This document shows positions 46,410-57,473 of a DNA stretch of 64,000 bases, piece after piece. Under the pieces are notes generated by a model, which made no database searches, had not been told where the DNA came from, and saw only the letters and a list, made by a program, of their open reading frames with translations. Source of the stretch: Strobilurus pachycystidiatus (taxonomy: Eukaryota; Basidiomycota; Agaricomycetes; Agaricales; Physalacriaceae); NCBI GenBank assembly GCA_019915135.1, contig JAHLMK010000041.1, positions 30,600-94,599 on the forward strand, given 5' to 3'. The position numbers were made by a program, and so were the translations under genes. Position 1 is the stretch's first letter. Every line of letters starts with the position of its first letter.

Positions 46410-49225
46410 TTGAGTGACACTGTGTGCAAGAGCGCCAATATGTGAGTTGGAAGTGAATTGGCGGTTTTCGAAGGCGGAAAACATAGACATGAAGCTAGCG
46501 GTTGCGGGAAGAATGGCGCTTGCCGAGTGTGAGTCCTTGCAACGAGTGAAGGCGCCATCCGCTGTGTTGCGAGTGAGAGGGCAGTTTGGGACGCTAATTA
46601 TGAAAGCGCCAGTCGGTGCGTTGCAGGTGAATGAGCGCTTAGTTCCGTGTGTGAATCCTGGACGTGAGTGGGAGCGGCAGAATGTGTGTTGCGAATGTTA
46701 TAGCTGATTGTGGGGCTGAGTGGAGAAGCGCCAACTTGTGTGTTGTGTATTGCGTGGGTGAGGAAGCGCCAAGCTCTATGTTGCGGAAGGAAGGGCACTT
46801 TGCAGGTGTCATGTCGGCCATAAGTGTAAGCGCCATTTTCTGTACATGTTGCGGGGAAAATGGCGGTGTTATGAGGCCGAGTGCGAGAGCGCCAATCTAT
46901 GCGTTGCGTGTGATTTGGCGGTTGTGTGGGGCTAAGGGAAAGAGCACCGATCTTTGTGTTGCGAGGGGATTGGCCAGTGTCATGTGAGGCTAAGGCAAAA
47001 GACCAGTCTGTGTGTTGCGGATAAAAAGTTTGTGAAGCTGAGAGCACAAGCACCAATCTGTGTGTTGCGGATGGAATAGCTAGGAAGTCTATGCCATTAG
47101 TGTAAGCTCTGTGCCGTGTGGCGAGTGAAATGGTGGTTTGTGGGGCTGGTTAGGGAAGCTGCGATCGGCATGTAGCGGATGGAATGGCGCTGTCTGATTG
47201 TGAGTCCTTGCATTGGGTGAGAGCGCAGTCCGCGGTGTGGCTAATAAAGTGCAGTGTTGTGAGCCTAATAACAAGAGCGCCAAACTCTGTGTTGCTAATG
47301 GAATGGCGCTTTCCTATTGGGAGTCCATGCCATGAGGGAAGCCGCCATCCAATGTGTTGCGAGTGACCCGGCGGTTGTGTGATGCTGGGTGCAAGAGCGC
47401 CAAGCTGTGTGTTGCGAGTGACTTAGCAGTTCTTGGGCCGTACTGCATAAGCGCCAATACCTGTGTTGCCGATGACTTGGCGCTTTGTGAGGCTGAGGGC
47501 GGTAACGCCATTCCCTGTGTTGCACGTGAAATGGCCCTCTTGTGAAGCAGAGGGCAAAAGCCCCTATGTGTGTGTTGCGTGTGAGATGGCGGTTTTGTGG
47601 GGCGGTCTTCGTAAACGCAATTCCCTACCTTGCGAGTGAGGTGGAGGTTTTGTGAAGCTGAGTGGAAAGCACCAATGGTTGTGTTAGGGATGGATTGGCG
47701 CCTTCCGAGGTGGGTACAAACCAGTAATAAATGCGCCATCCGCTGTGTTGCGAGCAGTATGGCGGTTTTGGGAGGCAGGAGGTGGGACCATGCCACTAGT
47801 GAGAGCACCATCCTCTCTGACGCGAGGGAAATGGCCGTTGGTGGAACTGAGTGAGCTACCACTCTTATGTTGCGGAAGGAATGGTGCTTTCCGAGTGTGA
47901 GTCCAGGCCATATGTGAAAGCGCCATCCCCTGTGTTGCGAGTAAAATGGCGGTTGTGTGGGGCTGAGAGCAAAGCGCCATTCTCTGTGTTGCGAGTGAAA
48001 TGGCGGTTGTGTGAGGCTGAGGGCAAAAGCGCCATCCTCTGTATTGCGAGTGAAATGGCGGTTCTGTGAGGCTGAGAGGAAAACCGCCATTCTCTGTATT
48101 GCGAGTGAAATGGCGGTTCTGTGAGGCTGGGAGCAAAACCACCATCCTCTGTGTTGCGAGTGAAATGGCGGTTGTGTGAGGCCTGGGGGCAAAACCGCCA
48201 TCCCCTGTGTTGCGAGTAAAATGGCGGTTGTGTGGGGCTGAGAGCAAAGCGCCATTCTCTGTGTTGCGAATGAAATGGCGGTTCTGTAAGGCTGAGAGGA
48301 GAACCGCCATCCTCTGTGTTGCGAGGGAAATGGCGGTTCTGTGAGGCCTGGGAGCAAAACCACCATCCTCTGTGTTGCGAGTGAAATGGCGGTTGTGTGA
48401 GGCTGAGGGCAAAAGCGCCATCCTCTGTATTGCGAGTGAAATGGCGGTTCTGTGAGGCTGAGAGGAAAACCGCCATTCTCTGTATTGCGAGTGAAATGGC
48501 GGTTCTGTGAGGCTGGGAGCAAAACCACCATCCTCTGTGTTGCGAGTGAAATGGCGGTTGTGTGAGGCCTGGGGGCAAAACCGCCATCCCCTGTGTTGCG
48601 AGTAAAATGGCGGTTGTGTGGGGCTGAGAGCAAAGCGCCATTCTCTGTGTTGCGAATGAAATGGCGGTTCTGTAAGGCTGAGAGGAAAACCGCCATTCTC
48701 TGTGTTGCGAGGGAAATGGCGGTTCTGTGAGGCCTGGGGGCAAAACCGCCATCCTCTGTGTTGCGAGTGAAATGGCGGTTGTGTGAGGCTGAGGGCAAAA
48801 GCGCCATCCTCTGTATTGCGAGTGAAATGGCGGTTCTGTGAGGCTGAGAGGAAAAGCGCCATCCTCTGTATTGCGAGTGAAATGGCGGTTCTGTGAGGCT
48901 GGGAGCAAAACCACCATCCTCTGTGTTGCGAGTGAAATGGCGGTTGTGTGAGGCCTGGGGGCAAAACCGCCATCCCCTGTGTTGCGAGTAAAATGGCGGT
49001 TGTGTGGGGCTGAGAGCAAAGCGCCATCCTCTGTGTTGCGAGGGAAATGGCGGTTCTGTGAGGCCTGGGAGCAAAACCACCATCCTCTGTGTTGCGAGTG
49101 AAATGGCGGTTCTGTGAGGCTGGGAGGAAAAGCGCCATTCTCTGTATTGCGAGTGAAATGGCGGTTTTGTGGGCTGAGTGGGAAAGCACCATTCTGTGTG
49201 TTGCGGATGAAATGGCGGTTTCCAA
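46410..49225. repeat. Hairpin minisatellite array (~55-bp units, 386-bp higher-order period)
   Basis: About 50 units. A typical unit carries a constant stretch (CTCTGTRTTGCGAGTGA) flanked by AACCGCCATT and AATGGCGGTT, which are exact reverse complements, so each constant stretch can be the loop of a 10-bp hairpin. The variable stretch (CTGTGAGGCTGAGAGGAA type) separates successive dyads. Units from ~47900 to 49200 are nearly uniform; those from 46410 to ~47900 are diverged, often with GCGCCA arms. GCCATCCTCTGTATTGCG recurs at 48031, 48417 and 48803, an exact 386-bp higher-order period of seven units. The minus strand stays open over long stretches in all three frames, which is a consequence of the repeat and not a sign of coding. 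Confidence 0.9.
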
Positions 49226-49345
49226 AATCCTTCCAAAACAAAATTTTGGTTTGAATTGGAGCCCTCCACTTCTGTTTCAAGAGGGATAGGTGGCCTCCGG
49301 CAGGTCCAAGCTGTGTATTTACGCCTACAACTAAAAACCCTGGTC

Positions 49346-49357
49346 GTTATATAATCA
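49346..49357 (+). promoter_or_regulatory. TATA element of MYND gene 1
   Basis: GTTATATAATCA lies 49 bp before the ATG. The identical 12-mer stands before the second MYND gene at 57435, so it is probably the core promoter inherited by both duplicates. Confidence 0.7.
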
Positions 49358-49394
49358 CTGACACCATCTCACGACCTCTTTCCTCGCCACCACT

Positions 49395-51010
49395 ATGAGT
49401 GACCCTTGCCGTCACATACACCGCACCGAACGGATCTACACCTTCGTGCAGGCCTTTGCCAAGCTGGAGGCTCGGACCCCACGGAGCTCTGATGGAGACG
49501 GTCTGCTTGCCGTCGAGACGCTGCCGTCGGCGCGCGACCTGGTCGCGGCGGGTGTCCTGTGCGATAGATGTGGTGGACCCATCGTTGCTGCCCTGGTGCA
49601 CGGACTCAACAGCGCTTTTTGTGTCCTCGTCGACGCAGCTGCGGTTCCTCTCTTGCAGTGCCTCGGTTCTGCCCTTCGCTGTCCCCCGGTCCTGGCCGTT
49701 GCGCGCAAGAACGCGGAAATTCGTCGTCGTTTTTTGGACCTGTGGCTGCTTGTTTTCTGCGCCGCCGACGTCTACGACGCACGCACGCGGGAACTGGCCT
49801 CGGACGTCTTCCACCAATTCATTCATCCCAAACATCATGAATACCTAGTCAGCGTTTTGCGGGCGTCGGAGAGCGAACTCCCCTCCGCCGCTGACCACAC
49901 CATCAACCACCTCAACCGGCGTACCACTTGCCCCGAATTGTGGCACTCGGTGGACTTTGTGTATTACGCCATCCACGTCTTTGCCGTGCAAGGCAAACCA
50001 TTGTCCGCCGGGTTTATGCGTCTGGGCGTTCCTCTCTTGCACTATCTCCAGTGCACGATGAGAGACGAGTCACCCCTCGCCCTGAAAATTCATAAAGCAT
50101 GCCTCCTGACCATCGCTGATATAGCCACAGCGCATCATGCCATCCTTTCGGACTTGCTGTCTGAGGGTCTTTTGGAGGTCCTCCAAGCCATCTCATGGGC
50201 TCCTCATGATCTACCCTCCACGGCGGAGGCAGTCTTGCAATCCATATTCTCCCTCAGTATCTATCCCGAAGTTATCAATCGCCTGGGAAAATGCACAAGG
50301 CGAGCAGGGGCCCACCCATCTCTTCTCACCCGCAATGGCAAGACCTCGCCGTTGACAGCTTTATGGGATCGTTTTTTTGCCGTTGTGTATGACAGGGAGC
50401 ACGCGTTCAAGGAAATGTTCGCTCGATGTGACAATCCACACGTGGGTCCCTGTTCCAGTGTGCCAATCGAGGCGGACCTGATGCCGTGCAGTGTTTTAAC
50501 AGTCGCGCAAAGTGTTTCAAGCCCTGCACAGGCTGCTACACAGCCAGCTACTGTGGCCCCGGATGCCAAAAAGAACACTGGGACGAAGAACACAGGAAGT
50601 ATTGTTTCAAGGATGGTACGACTCTGACCCTTTCGCACCATTTATTGCTTACCAGTATACCAGGAAGGGAGGGCTGCCTCTACATGTGGCAGCTGGTGGT
50701 TCGAGCCATTGAAGACAACGTGCAGACCATCCTACAAGTGGTCACTAGGGCACGCACCCTTGCGGGTTTTAACCCTCGTGGACCGGCTGGAACATCCTAT
50801 CTCATTGCCAGAGGCCACCCCGACGCTCTGACGGAGATGGACATTCTGCCCACATGCGATTTGCGCACTGGGGATTTCCAATTTTCGTTTCAATACGGTC
50901 CGCCCAACGCCTCACACACCGACTATCCCAAGATCCAGATCCGGTACCCCTGTGATATGAGGATCGTGACGGCAAAAATACAAGTGCCTCCAGGATTGTT
51001 GCTCTGGTAA
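49395..51010 (+). CDS. MYND zinc-finger protein 1
   Basis: Three exons (49395-50441, 50492-50615, 50664-51010; introns 50 and 48 nt) coding for 505 residues. The N-terminal ~340 residues form a helical, armadillo-like region (LLQCLGSALRCPPVLAVAR, LGVPLLHYLQCTM, LLSEGLLEVLQAISW). The MYND finger spans the first intron. Its ligands are CDNPHC, KPCTGC, SYCGPGC, then HWDEEHRKYC, all present. A C-terminal domain of about 120 residues carries SYLIARGHPDALTEMDI. The same layout and intron positions are found in the gene at 57474. MYND fingers bind proline-rich partners; this agaricomycete group has no known role. It starts 170 bp after the hairpin array ends. Confidence 0.85.
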
Positions 51011-52990
51011 ATACAGAACCATGTATCTTTACCTTGAGTAGCACCCCGCAGTCACCTGACTTCATCCCTGGCGCAAGGAAGTCACGTGACTTACCTGTAT
51101 TCCTCTGACGTTTGCCGCAATTTTTCTACAAATTTACGCACCAAGCGGCGTCGGGATTCGGGAAAAGCGGATTTAATTGTTATGCGTTCCATTAGACGTG
51201 GTTTAAGAGGTTGCCGGCGGGTGACTCGCTGTTCCTTCCTCTATGCACGCCACCACCCGAATCAAATGACGCACACCACTCTGGCGGTTCCCTCTTCGAT
51301 TCTAGCGCATCCTTTCTCGTGCCCATTTTCCATCTCTATTTTCCCCGTCATTGCACCACACATACCGCTCTTTTGGGAACACAGTATGCTTTTCCTGGGT
51401 TACCCGTTGTCCTATATGTTTTAAATTTTCATAGGCAACGGATGCGTCTATCTCGAACGCTTTCTCTTCACGTTTCTTGGCACGACGGGGCCGTTTTCAC
51501 ACGGTTCAGGCGGAGGCGCTACGCTTCTCTTCCTTGACCCTGGCTGACTTTCCCCCGTCAGTTAATTCCCGACCCGGCGCGGAGGAAATTGTTGAGTGGC
51601 TGGATTTTCCTCTCTTCCATTGTAATCTCTTTTTCATCATCTTCGGGGATTCGATATCTGACCGAATGTAGTTTCGTTATAGCCTTGGTCCAAATATCTG
51701 TCACAATTGATGGAACGGGAACTACGATATCTGCTGCGCTAACGGGAGTTGGGCCACGACATGCAGCCCATGGGGAAATGGGCTACCTCCGGCGGCTAGT
51801 CGATAAGTGTGGAGAGGACGTGGAGAGAATGGCGCGAGATCGTAAAGTTAACCCAGAGCAGAGGACATCGGGGGAGTTGCGTCGGGCGTTGAGGCGGGCC
51901 GCTATGGCATAGACAGCTCCACGTCGTAGAATGTGCGACTACACCTCGAGCAAGAATGTATACACATGTATCAGACAGTGTATAGTCCCTCAACTTGCAT
52001 ACAGCTTTGGTGTGGATCAACTGTCACATTCACCATTAACCTTGAGTGATAGAATGACAAGAGGTGACGGACGATACGTGGATCGAGAGGCCGCACACAG
52101 ACAGAATGAGCCCGTATTTGACGCGCGAGACTCGTGGTTTTCGTGAATCATTACGGTTACTTCAGGATGTACTTAGTTGTGCAATGGACGAAATCCCACA
52201 ACGATGTCATTTGGTTGAGTCATGTCTGTACAATAGGGTACCGCTGATCCATAGGCGATTTCAAGTGGTTGTCCATTTTTTTCATAGTCGCATTCCTGCT
52301 GTCGGAAAGACGGTCTCTGGATGGACGGAATTTTCCTACCGACAAATAAGTATATGGGACCATTCATATTGCTCGAGCTAATGCGCCTTAATGCACCACG
52401 GATGGGAATGGCTGAAGGTATTAGCAGCAGGGGGTCAGCTGAGCGTTTAAGTACCTCCTTGTTGTGATGGGTCTCGTAAGTGTCGTGCGCTATGAACATG
52501 GTGTTGAAAAGAGTGTCATTGAACGGGGATATCTACCCAGAAAGTTGTGTGGGAGCTGCCATCAGGTTCAAGATGTGAAGCCCGCTTGATGGGCAACGGA
52601 AATTCCCTTGACCGGGAGGAATATGCCATATACGCAGAGTGAGATTCCAACGCCGGAAGGAGGAGTGACTGCCAAGAAGGGTGGGTTCAAGTCACCCACC
52701 AATGCATTCTTCCAAAATTGGTTCAGGGCAGTGGTACGCTGGCCTTGCGCATTGACGATGATTCGCACTGTAGCCGGCGTGCTGCGAAGCAACGTTCTAT
52801 ACACGGCGATCGGTGAGTGACCCACCGGTGAGTAATTCGCCATGCAGTACAGGCATCTCGGCGCAATTTCTTGAGCTCCCCGACCCTGTCTGTAACGCGT
52901 TACGGCAGTGAACGTATTACTTAATTGATTCTCAAGCATAGATCTCCATGGCAGATCCGGTCCATTCGCTTATCCTCTCTTTTTTAACAG
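51011..52990. other. 2-kb region without an intact gene
   Basis: Besides the dyad at 51052, only short frames. I looked here for the missing Zn2Cys6 DNA-binding domain of the decayed transcription factor that follows and did not find a CX2CX6C pattern. Confidence 0.4.
51052..51090. promoter_or_regulatory. CACGTG inverted repeat downstream of MYND gene 1
   Basis: Left arm TCACCTGACTTC and right arm GAAGTCACGTGA, with a 14-nt centre. The third dyad of this type in the window, about 40 bp after the stop codon. Confidence 0.6.
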
Positions 52991-55604
52991 TAGCGCAATC
53001 CCTTCTGCTCCGTCTATGACCCAGGCCCTCTCGTTGGGGCACCTCACACCGTAATACCGGAGCTTTACAGAGAAGAATTTGCGGATGTCAAGGCGGTCAA
53101 ACAGCTTCGACGCGGACGACGGCTGCAGCAAGTCGACTAAGTTGGAGCTCCAGACATCTCCAGGTCGATCGACCGCTCACACGAAACTCCTTTCTAGGGC
53201 GATATACGGCAAAGCTACCGACGGCCAGAGCTCTCCTAATCTCGCGTCGCCCGCTACGCATCTCCCCAGCGTGATACCCCAATTGAAACCCGGATTCTTT
53301 TCCTCCCCTTTTTGGCGCTGGTTCAGCCTGCAACGTCAGTACCCTCTTTCAACCTGTCTCGCATAGCTTGACACTGGCATCCATCATCAGGGCCCATCCT
53401 TGACTCCTCTGAGTTCGCAGCCCGGTTCATAGCGCACTCGAAGGGCACTCATCCTCTCGGCCACGAAGGCAGGGTGCTCTCTCTGTTCCTGGTCGTCTGG
53501 GCTGCATCCTTCGGCGTCGGCGAGCATGGCAATCCCATGGAGCACGATGAGCACTCCTACGACGGCTCACACAGCAGAAGCACCCGTAGCGCCAGCTCCA
53601 GTTTGACGCGGATGCCCAAAGGCTCAAAAGCCCGTGCTGAAGATACCACCGATACTATGCTCAGAGAGCTCCTCGAGCTTGTCGAAGACCACAGCATGAT
53701 GCGGAAACCTACTTGGGACGGCGTGCGCATCCTGCTACTTCTGCTACCTCTTTTGGAAGGTTTGCCTGAACTTCGGCCTTCTGGAATTTTCATTGAAGGC
53801 GCATTCTAGACTCCAGCACTCTGGACAAACTTTCAGTCCGTGAAACCACGCTTTTGCAGGCACGATCGTTGTGCATGCTTTCGTCGTCAATTAATACAAC
53901 GCCACTACCAGCTGGTTCTGATGAAGCCCTTGCCCGGGCCCGCTTTTTTTGGTACGCCCATCTTCAGGAAGGAATAAGTACCGGAATGCGCGGTGGCCGT
54001 CTGATCCAGTGAGTCTGAGAGTTTATTTCCCCTGTCCAATCCTAACTTTCTTCGACGCCAGAACGGAGGATGACCTTGACTCTTTCCAAGGCACTTTACC
54101 GCCGTACAATTTCAATATCAACTTGATCCCTTCGCCTGGCCCCCCATACTTGACGACGTCCAATCCCTATCTGCAGGTGACGCATCTCTTCTCGCTCCCT
54201 CTGCATTTCAGTTCCGTTAACGCAAGATGCATACCGTTCTGACGGGCGGGAAGGCATCTAGGAAAGTAGAAGAAGGGGGTGGTGTTGATGGAGAATGCAT
54301 CAGAGCCATCTGGGATGGCCTCCATCGTTGTTGGCAAGAGTTCGAAAGTGTCAAGCGGCCCGGGGGGGGGGGGGGATAGACAACGAAGATGACGGGCAGG
54401 TCAAAAGATTCGCTAGCGCATGGTAGGTACGTACGCCCACGCCTTCGTTGGCCCTCATGCTGAAAGTCGTTAACTAGATATCCATATTCGAGAGCTGTGA
54501 GTACTGACTGCAACGAGGTCGTGCTGATTTCTGAACTCCGCATAGATAATGTCACTCGTGACGCACCCAAGGGTCTTCTCAACCGCTCGCGCCCCGCAAC
54601 GTCTGTTTCGTCGCCGCAGCCTATGTTCTCAGCCCAATCGTCTCCGCACAGCTCATCCCAGGGCGGAGTCCTCCCCATATTACACGCTTCAACAATGGCA
54701 CAGTTTGGCTGCGCGGAAGTGCTTGCGACTCCTTCCCAATGTCCTCGGCATTATCAAACACCATCTTTACTGTGACATCTCTGACAGCGCGGGTCTGTTC
54801 ACGTGGGACGCTAGCCTTGTACGAGATGGATGCTACTACGCCGGCTTTCCGTGTGCGAACATGGACACCTCCTCCATTCTGGAGAACAGCCACCCGTACC
54901 TGAAACAGGAAGCAGACGCTCGTATGGATGGCCCAGAGCCGGCTCACTCCGCTTACATGCCCGCCTACGATTCCGAGGAGGGGGTTTGTTAATCATTGGC
55001 GGCTCTCAGTGAGATGCGCTGGGCCTTCCCGCACAAGTGAAGAATTACGAGAGACTCTTCACTTAGTGTGGGAGGATGGTAAAATGCGCGGCGAACAGTG
55101 CAGGCATTCAGCCAGCCTCACACCCCCATTTCCAAGCAGCATAACATGCAGAAGAAGGAGAATCAGATGCGTTTCTCGAAACCTGGGGCTGAACAGCAGT
55201 ACACCTCATCGTTCGTCGACGCTTACGGCCCGGTCGGCAAAATGGGGACCGCATCCCTTCAGCATCTTCCGCCGCTGAATGTCACCAACGTCGCTACTTC
55301 TCATTCTGGCCCGCCGACGGCTTACAGCACTGATAGCTCTGCGGGTGCTCACGGCCGGCCGTTTTCCACGCCACCGGAAACCTCTACATCTACCTCAGGG
55401 ACGAGTACGACAGGTACTGGGATGCGTTCTCCTGTCTTCTCGAGTCTTGTTTCCGTGCCTGCTTCCGGCATCAAGAGCGAGGTAGTGTTGTATGGGCACC
55501 ACCCGGCTGTGATGGAGTCGTTCAACCTCAGTCCTCCGGGGACGGGACCAGCTGTGGTGGGTGCTGATGTCAACGTGATGGTTGGGTACCATCATTGACC
55601 GCAC
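52991..55604 (+). pseudogene. Decayed fungal-type (Zn-cluster) transcription factor, xylanase-regulator-like middle domain
   Basis: Pieces in order resemble the fungal transcription-factor middle homology region: FAARFIAHSKGTHPLGHEGR followed by LFLVVWAASFGV; PTWDGVRILLLLLPLLEGLP; ARARFFWYAHLQEGISTGMR with GGRLI (a motif I associate with XlnR-type regulators); TEDDLDSFQGTLPPYN; IRAIWDGLHRCWQEFESV; LYCDISDSAGLFTWDASLVR; LAALSEMRWAF; TSEELRETLHLVWEDGKM. Decay: an in-frame TAA between EEGVC and SLAALSEM (near 54990), and a one-base frame change between RWAFP and TSEEL (near 55033). No Zn2Cys6 cluster was found upstream. The 3' part keeps a long Ser/Thr/Pro-rich tail to 55598. A G14 run at 54361 disrupts another stretch. 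It could still be a misassembled real gene. Confidence 0.6.
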
Positions 55605-57434
55605 TCTGCGCGCACTGTCAGCAACGGCTTCATGGACTTTGCTCCAACGGGCCCAGCTACCTTGTCATAGGCGGAAGGAATTGACCTGGCGAAGACGCGA
55701 GCGGCTACTATCATTAGGGCTCGGACTGACCACGAAAGGACCCCTCTCCAAAAGCCAACTCTTGTACATTATCAACTGTGCTATTGTCGTTGGCATCCAC
55801 CTCTACACTATTAGTAGTACCGCTAGTCGTCTTATATTATTGGCATTTATCTTTCCATCGTATCATCTATAGTGTATGTACATCAGAGCTCCGTGGTCCT
55901 TTGCTTTCAATTATTGCTGTTCGTATGATTTGCTACTGCTGCCTAATTAGATCATGATCGAGTTATTGAATGGGTATCAGGGGCATTCATCTAGGCTGCA
56001 AACTAGGAAGTCGAGCTTATTTCAAGCCTTCGTAGCCGAGGCTGTACGCAACGCTCGCGGTTATGTAAAGTATTCTGAACCTTTCCTAGGAGCAACACGA
56101 GTCAGAGGAGACTCCGGGATCAGTGATTTGCTGGTAAACACTTACGTTAGCCCACGGAGAAGAGCCTGCGAAATTTGGACATGATTCGACAAATGAATAC
56201 CTGACGCGACAATCAAGTGTGTGGGGCTCGTGCCAGCAGTGTCCGAGCGTACCAGCAGCCTGCGTGAGTATTTACGGCATGTCAAAGGCTCATCTGCCAC
56301 TCTGGCCGCCACTACTTCGCTGAGTGCCGTATTGAGTTGCATAATGGGTCACGTCTTCTCTGTGCGGCTCTCGTGATGCGGAAGGCCACGAAAGGGACAG
56401 GTCAGGTTGGGATTCCTTCGGAATCGGATGTTTGGGGAAAAGATGAGCATGCCCATCAGACTGGGGACAGATCGCGGAGAGATTCTCAGAACTTCTTTCG
56501 AATGGAAGTCCAAGTATCGCCGTCGGAGGATAGGGTGCGTTCTGGTGTCCCAACGAAGGCATACAATTAGCGAAGCTGAATTTAGGGCCTGAGAGGCGTA
56601 TCTGGGAAGGAAAAACTCAGGAACTGTCCATTCCTCTGTATGCGAAGAAAGGGGACCTCGGGCCCCTTGGCTACGTATAGGATCCAATCGAACTTTGGAA
56701 GGGTCAGCGATGACAGTCAACAAGAGCTATTGCCTATGATGTGTCGGGCAGAAAAGGGCACGGCGAGGTTCGGTGTCCACGAAGTTGTGCACCAGACATC
56801 ATACACACTGTCATTGGCAGAACCAGCTAGAACCTGTTTGGACCCGAGAATTTGTTCTGCGCACAGAGAAGAGAAATTGTCGCCTGAACAGGAACCTCTT
56901 GCCACTGCAATCCATTTCACAATCTCAAAGAGGCGCCGGACGCTACTACGACGCCTCGGAGCAATGTCGATGTCAAAACGAGGTCATAAGACAAGACAAG
57001 ACGGAAGATGGGAGGAATTTCCGTTGCCTGGAAACCATCAAGACGTTTGTGTAGAACTCCGGCGTGCCAGTGGCAGCGTTCAAAGGCGGTCAAGGGCATT
57101 ACGATGAGCGCAGATAGATTAGTCATGTGGCTCAGGGTGAAAATATAAGGATACTCAGTGTATATAACGATTGGTCCAGGTTGACGGTACTTACGAATTT
57201 GCTTGTTGTGGAAGTCTCGGTGATTAGGCTCTTGCTCAAAGAGGGAAACAAGAAACAGATGAAGTAGAGAGCGAATTTCATTGTAGGGGAGCCACACAGA
57301 TGGAAGTAGCGTTTTGGGAGATTCAGTCGAACTCGAGCCTCCACCCTAGACCGCGGACCGCCACACCCAGGGATTGTCTCGGCGAATCCCGATCGTCGCA
57401 GGCTATAAGCCACAGCAACTGAACCCATCCACTG
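55605..57434. other. 1.8-kb region without a supported gene
   Basis: Short frames only on both strands. No repeat was recognised. It is the 5' flank of the second MYND gene. Confidence 0.4.
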
Positions 57435-57446
57435 GTTATATAATCA
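57435..57446 (+). promoter_or_regulatory. TATA element of MYND gene 2
   Basis: GTTATATAATCA, 28 bp before the start codon at 57474 and identical to the element before the first MYND gene. Confidence 0.7.
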
Positions 57447-57473
57447 AAGGTGTCACATTTTGTTACCACCACC

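Noticed and set aside
46410..49225. CRISPR-like array
   Set aside because: Regularly spaced palindromic units, but the stretches between the arms are also repeated and not unique spacers, no cas genes exist, and the organism is a fungus.
47314..49280. Open frames of 651, 513 and 471 codons on the minus strand
   Set aside because: They overlap each other in different frames across the hairpin minisatellite, and the 386-bp period is not a multiple of three. Openness follows from the repeat composition, not from coding.
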